This document shows positions 48,901 through 50,000 of a DNA stretch of 50,000 nucleotides, piece by piece. The translations under genes and the position numbers were made by a program. The notes under the pieces are model-generated. The model did not search any database and had not been told where the DNA came from. It saw only the letters and a list, made by a program, of their open reading frames with translations. Source of the DNA: Mesostigma viride (taxonomy: Eukaryota > Streptophyta > Mesostigmatophyceae > Mesostigmatales > Mesostigmataceae); the NCBI GenBank assembly GCA_009746045.1, contig RPFO01000154.1, forward strand, positions 928,667-978,666, in the 5' to 3' direction. How positions within the stretch are numbered: position 1 is the first letter of the stretch; every line of letters starts with the position of its first letter.

Positions 48901-49422
48901 AAGCAACTCAGCCCTTCGAACCACAATACCATTGATCGTGCTAAATACGATGAATGATTGAGTCGTCAAGTCACGGCCACGTAGTATCCCAGCGGCACTT
49001 CCGAATTGGGCTTAGATTCTTTGGCTAATAATGAAATTACTACACATTAACTGTCCGTTTCGAAAGGAGCTACAATCACAGTGTCCGAACCCCACTACAG
49101 CCCAAAACATGCGAAATAGATCGCATTCAATTAAAAGGCAAGGCAATGAGGCTGGGACCGATACTACATAGATTACTACAGTGCGCAGGGTGCTCAGGAC
49201 AGACAAAGCAAAGATACAGCTACAAGAAGCCAGAGCTGAGGAACTCGCTCACTCTCCTTTCTGTCTCTTGTACGACGCCAACGTACCATTCCGGCGAACT
49301 GCCAACGGGTTTTCAGGAGACAGGTACGGGGGGCTACAAGACAGATACTCCGCGTCATCGGGCGCTCCTGCCTCATCAGAATGACCTTCAAAATCCACGA
49401 TCCCCCTCGATGCGGGGGACAT
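27955..49422 (-). CDS. Giant TKL/Raf-like protein kinase with a glutaredoxin-like domain, nine exons
   Basis: Exons in gene order: 49422-49287, 48592-48500, 47247-47198, 46849-46730, 46061-43022, 40669-39453, 38378-38256, 37414-30341, 29814-27955. All have GT/AG edges and all eight junction phases agree, giving 13,713 bases and about 4570 residues. The start ATG (MSPASRGIVDF) has an in-frame stop 36 bases upstream. Residues 134-1550 are mostly low complexity; around 890 is a CGICAGVAECGC cluster and later a VLAVKD repeat. Helical segments lie near 1500-1650 and 3230-3400. A glutaredoxin-like domain spans about 3549-3640 (VTMFTTS, LPRVFIGGAHVGG). The kinase domain spans about 3690-4010: GEGSYGKV 3698-3705, K3718, HRD 3863-3865, DFN 3883-3885, SPRWLAPEIL, split by the last intron after QVVHA. 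A Gly/Ser/Pro-rich tail follows. It is probably a serine/threonine kinase of MAP3K type; partners and signal are unknown. The low-complexity exons could hide unrecognised introns. Confidence 0.8.
37480..37745 (-). repeat. Degenerate short repeat in kinase intron 7
   Basis: About ten imperfect units of ggatgcaat-type sequence with gtggatagg spacers (plus strand) lie upstream of the acceptor of the 7-kb exon. Confidence 0.6.
38022..38070. repeat. Perfect 21-bp inverted repeat with 7-base loop
   Basis: Arms at 38022-38042 and 38050-38070 are exact reverse complements. The left arm plus its preceding bases is itself nearly palindromic (taagctgaggc...gcctcagctta). It lies in kinase intron 7 and would form a strong hairpin in either strand's RNA. 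Confidence 0.9.
38100..38210 (-). other. Copies of the exon 7 donor edge in kinase intron 7
   Basis: The exon edge on the plus strand (cctcacctcattcaacacgt ... cagcgccatctcacg at 38250-38310) recurs as ctcacatcacttaacacatc ... cagcgccatctctacc at about 38144-38202, and again as ctcgcctaacacattgg at about 38110-38127. No exon is supported in them. Confidence 0.65.
38400..38670. repeat. G-rich degenerate repeat in kinase intron 6
   Basis: Loose repeats of ggggatgtggtatgg on the plus strand (pyrimidine-rich on the coding strand) lie directly upstream of the 123-base exon's acceptor and likely supply its polypyrimidine tract. Confidence 0.7.
38836..39452 (-). other. Copies of the exon 6 donor edge in kinase intron 6
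   Basis: The true edge (plus: cccacctgcatgatgcgctg at 39448-39467) is repeated nearly unchanged at 39372-39392 and more diverged at about 39296-39330, 38976-39010 and 38836-38862. The nearest copy preserves the reading frame VLVVWQRIMQ and a donor (CAG then GTGGGC), so it could act as an alternative junction. Confidence 0.75.
39067..39276. repeat. 13-bp tandem repeat, about 16 copies
   Basis: Unit cctatgatacgtt with a few T/C changes, lying between two donor-edge copies in kinase intron 6. Confidence 0.95.
40735..40890 (-). other. Copies of the exon 6 acceptor edge in kinase intron 5
   Basis: The true acceptor region (plus: tcctcgtgcctgcaggggca at 40661-40680) recurs as tccttgtgcctgagggggca at 40742-40761 and as catggcaaaggggtgcatgg at about 40858-40877. 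The first copy has lost the AG context. Confidence 0.7.
41053..42779. repeat. 62-bp minisatellite, about 28 copies
   Basis: Unit of 62 bases containing ctctttctcaccacaagggg and ccataaactagtgggagac. Copies are almost identical (occasional acgagg, gggacc, acgcgtg variants). It fills most of the 2,352-base kinase intron 5 (43021-40670). Confidence 0.97.
43617..43735 (-). repeat. 18-bp coding repeat (VLAVKD) in kinase exon 5
   Basis: About six in-frame 18-base units encode VLAVKD, one as VVAVKD. Being a multiple of three, the repeat can expand or shrink without breaking the frame. Confidence 0.9.
46186..46326. repeat. Long imperfect hairpin in kinase intron 4
   Basis: Arms of about 54 bases (46186-46238 and 46272-46326), seen as tcttttcttgacagtct on the left and agactgtcaagaaaaga on the right, differ by only a few transitions, with a central loop of about 35-50 bases. 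It could be a MITE-like element or a foldback RNA precursor. Confidence 0.85.
47248..48499 (-). other. Kinase intron 2
   Basis: It contains a dispersed repeat at 47505-47590 shared with 17340-17415, G-runs at 48256-48296, and degenerate ggtgtatggtgt repeats with a near-duplicate of about 60 bases at 48382-48470. No exon recognised. Confidence 0.6.
48669..48770. repeat. 34-bp tandem repeat, three copies
   Basis: Three nearly identical 34-base units start caaatagagtaaccacgtcg at 48669, 48703 and 48737, in kinase intron 1 shortly before the exon 2 acceptor. Confidence 0.95.
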
Positions 49423-50000
49423 TTTCGTCAGTGCATCAATTCGCCGCCAAAACTAACCTTTTCAGACCGTGATCCACGCACCCCGGCCATTAAATTGACC
49501 TACCTCGGCTAATTCTATCAGGCAATGAGGCCGCTAAACAATGCCTACAATTTTGCTTGGACCGGTTTCAACAAACAAGCCACGCCATCCGTTCGGGAAA
49601 CGCGACTGGCGTCTAAGAGAAGCGTATGCCACGGATAAATTCGGGATAGCATGGCGGGCTTAGCCGACTATAAGAGAGCTAGCTACCGGTGTTGGCCATT
49701 TCTAGCCCCTGCACCAGGCCTGCACCGCTCGGCTTCTGCTGTTTGCATGGGCGGGCACGATGCGACATTGGGAGGGACACCGGAATAGACGCGGACAGCC
49801 GAGAAAGTCAACCGTGGTCGACGGCCATTGGTCTTAAGTAATAATAAGCTGCGCCATGGGACGTTCAGAGTTCAGTTCAATTCAGTGAAATCCCACGCCG
49901 GACGTTCAGAGTACGACCGGTGGCGGGTAATTCGCTAGCATAATTATTTAGCATTGATGTTGTTGCTGATGCTGAGTCGTCAAATCCTTGACCGCAGCTC
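49423..50000 (-). other. Presumed 5' UTR and upstream region of the kinase gene
   Basis: An in-frame TAG lies 36 bases upstream of the chosen ATG. I find no convincing TATA box or other promoter element, and no further exon. Confidence 0.4.

Noticed and set aside
49146-49472. Plus-strand 108-residue open frame
   Set aside because: It overlaps the first kinase exon on the other strand and shows no family resemblance.

Overview
This is nuclear DNA from a eukaryote. Two protein genes are split by GT-AG spliceosomal introns, exons are GC-rich, and introns and intergenic DNA are filled with tandem repeats and decayed non-LTR retrotransposons. There are no operons, ribosome-binding sites or prokaryotic features. 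The kinase resembles the TKL/Raf-like family, and its DFN (not DFG) magnesium loop is one I associate with green-algal TKL kinases. A green alga or similar protist is my best guess, but it is only an inference.

Layout. (1) 237-9672, plus strand: the last ten exons of an ABCC (MRP-type) ABC transporter, covering the end of TMD2 and all of NBD2. The 5' end lies outside the window. (2) 9.7-27.9 kb: a gene-free block of microsatellites and fragments of an L1-like LINE family. It holds decayed APE-RT ORF2 copies, copies carrying only ORF1, and loose 3' ends. Most copies end in (TTAA)n rather than poly(A). (3) 27955-49422, minus strand: one very large gene that I reconstructed as nine exons with all eight junction phases agreeing, encoding about 4570 residues. 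It has long low-complexity stretches, a glutaredoxin-like domain and a C-terminal TKL kinase domain. (4) 49.4-50 kb: its presumed upstream region. The two genes converge on the repeat block.

The strongest unexplained signal is that introns of both genes repeatedly contain decayed tandem copies of their own exon edges. I call these splice-junction echoes. They include the splice donor or acceptor plus about 15-45 bases of flanking exon. I see them at about ten junctions in two unrelated genes on opposite strands. Whether this is intron growth by junction duplication, a reservoir of alternative splice sites, or both, cannot be told from sequence alone.
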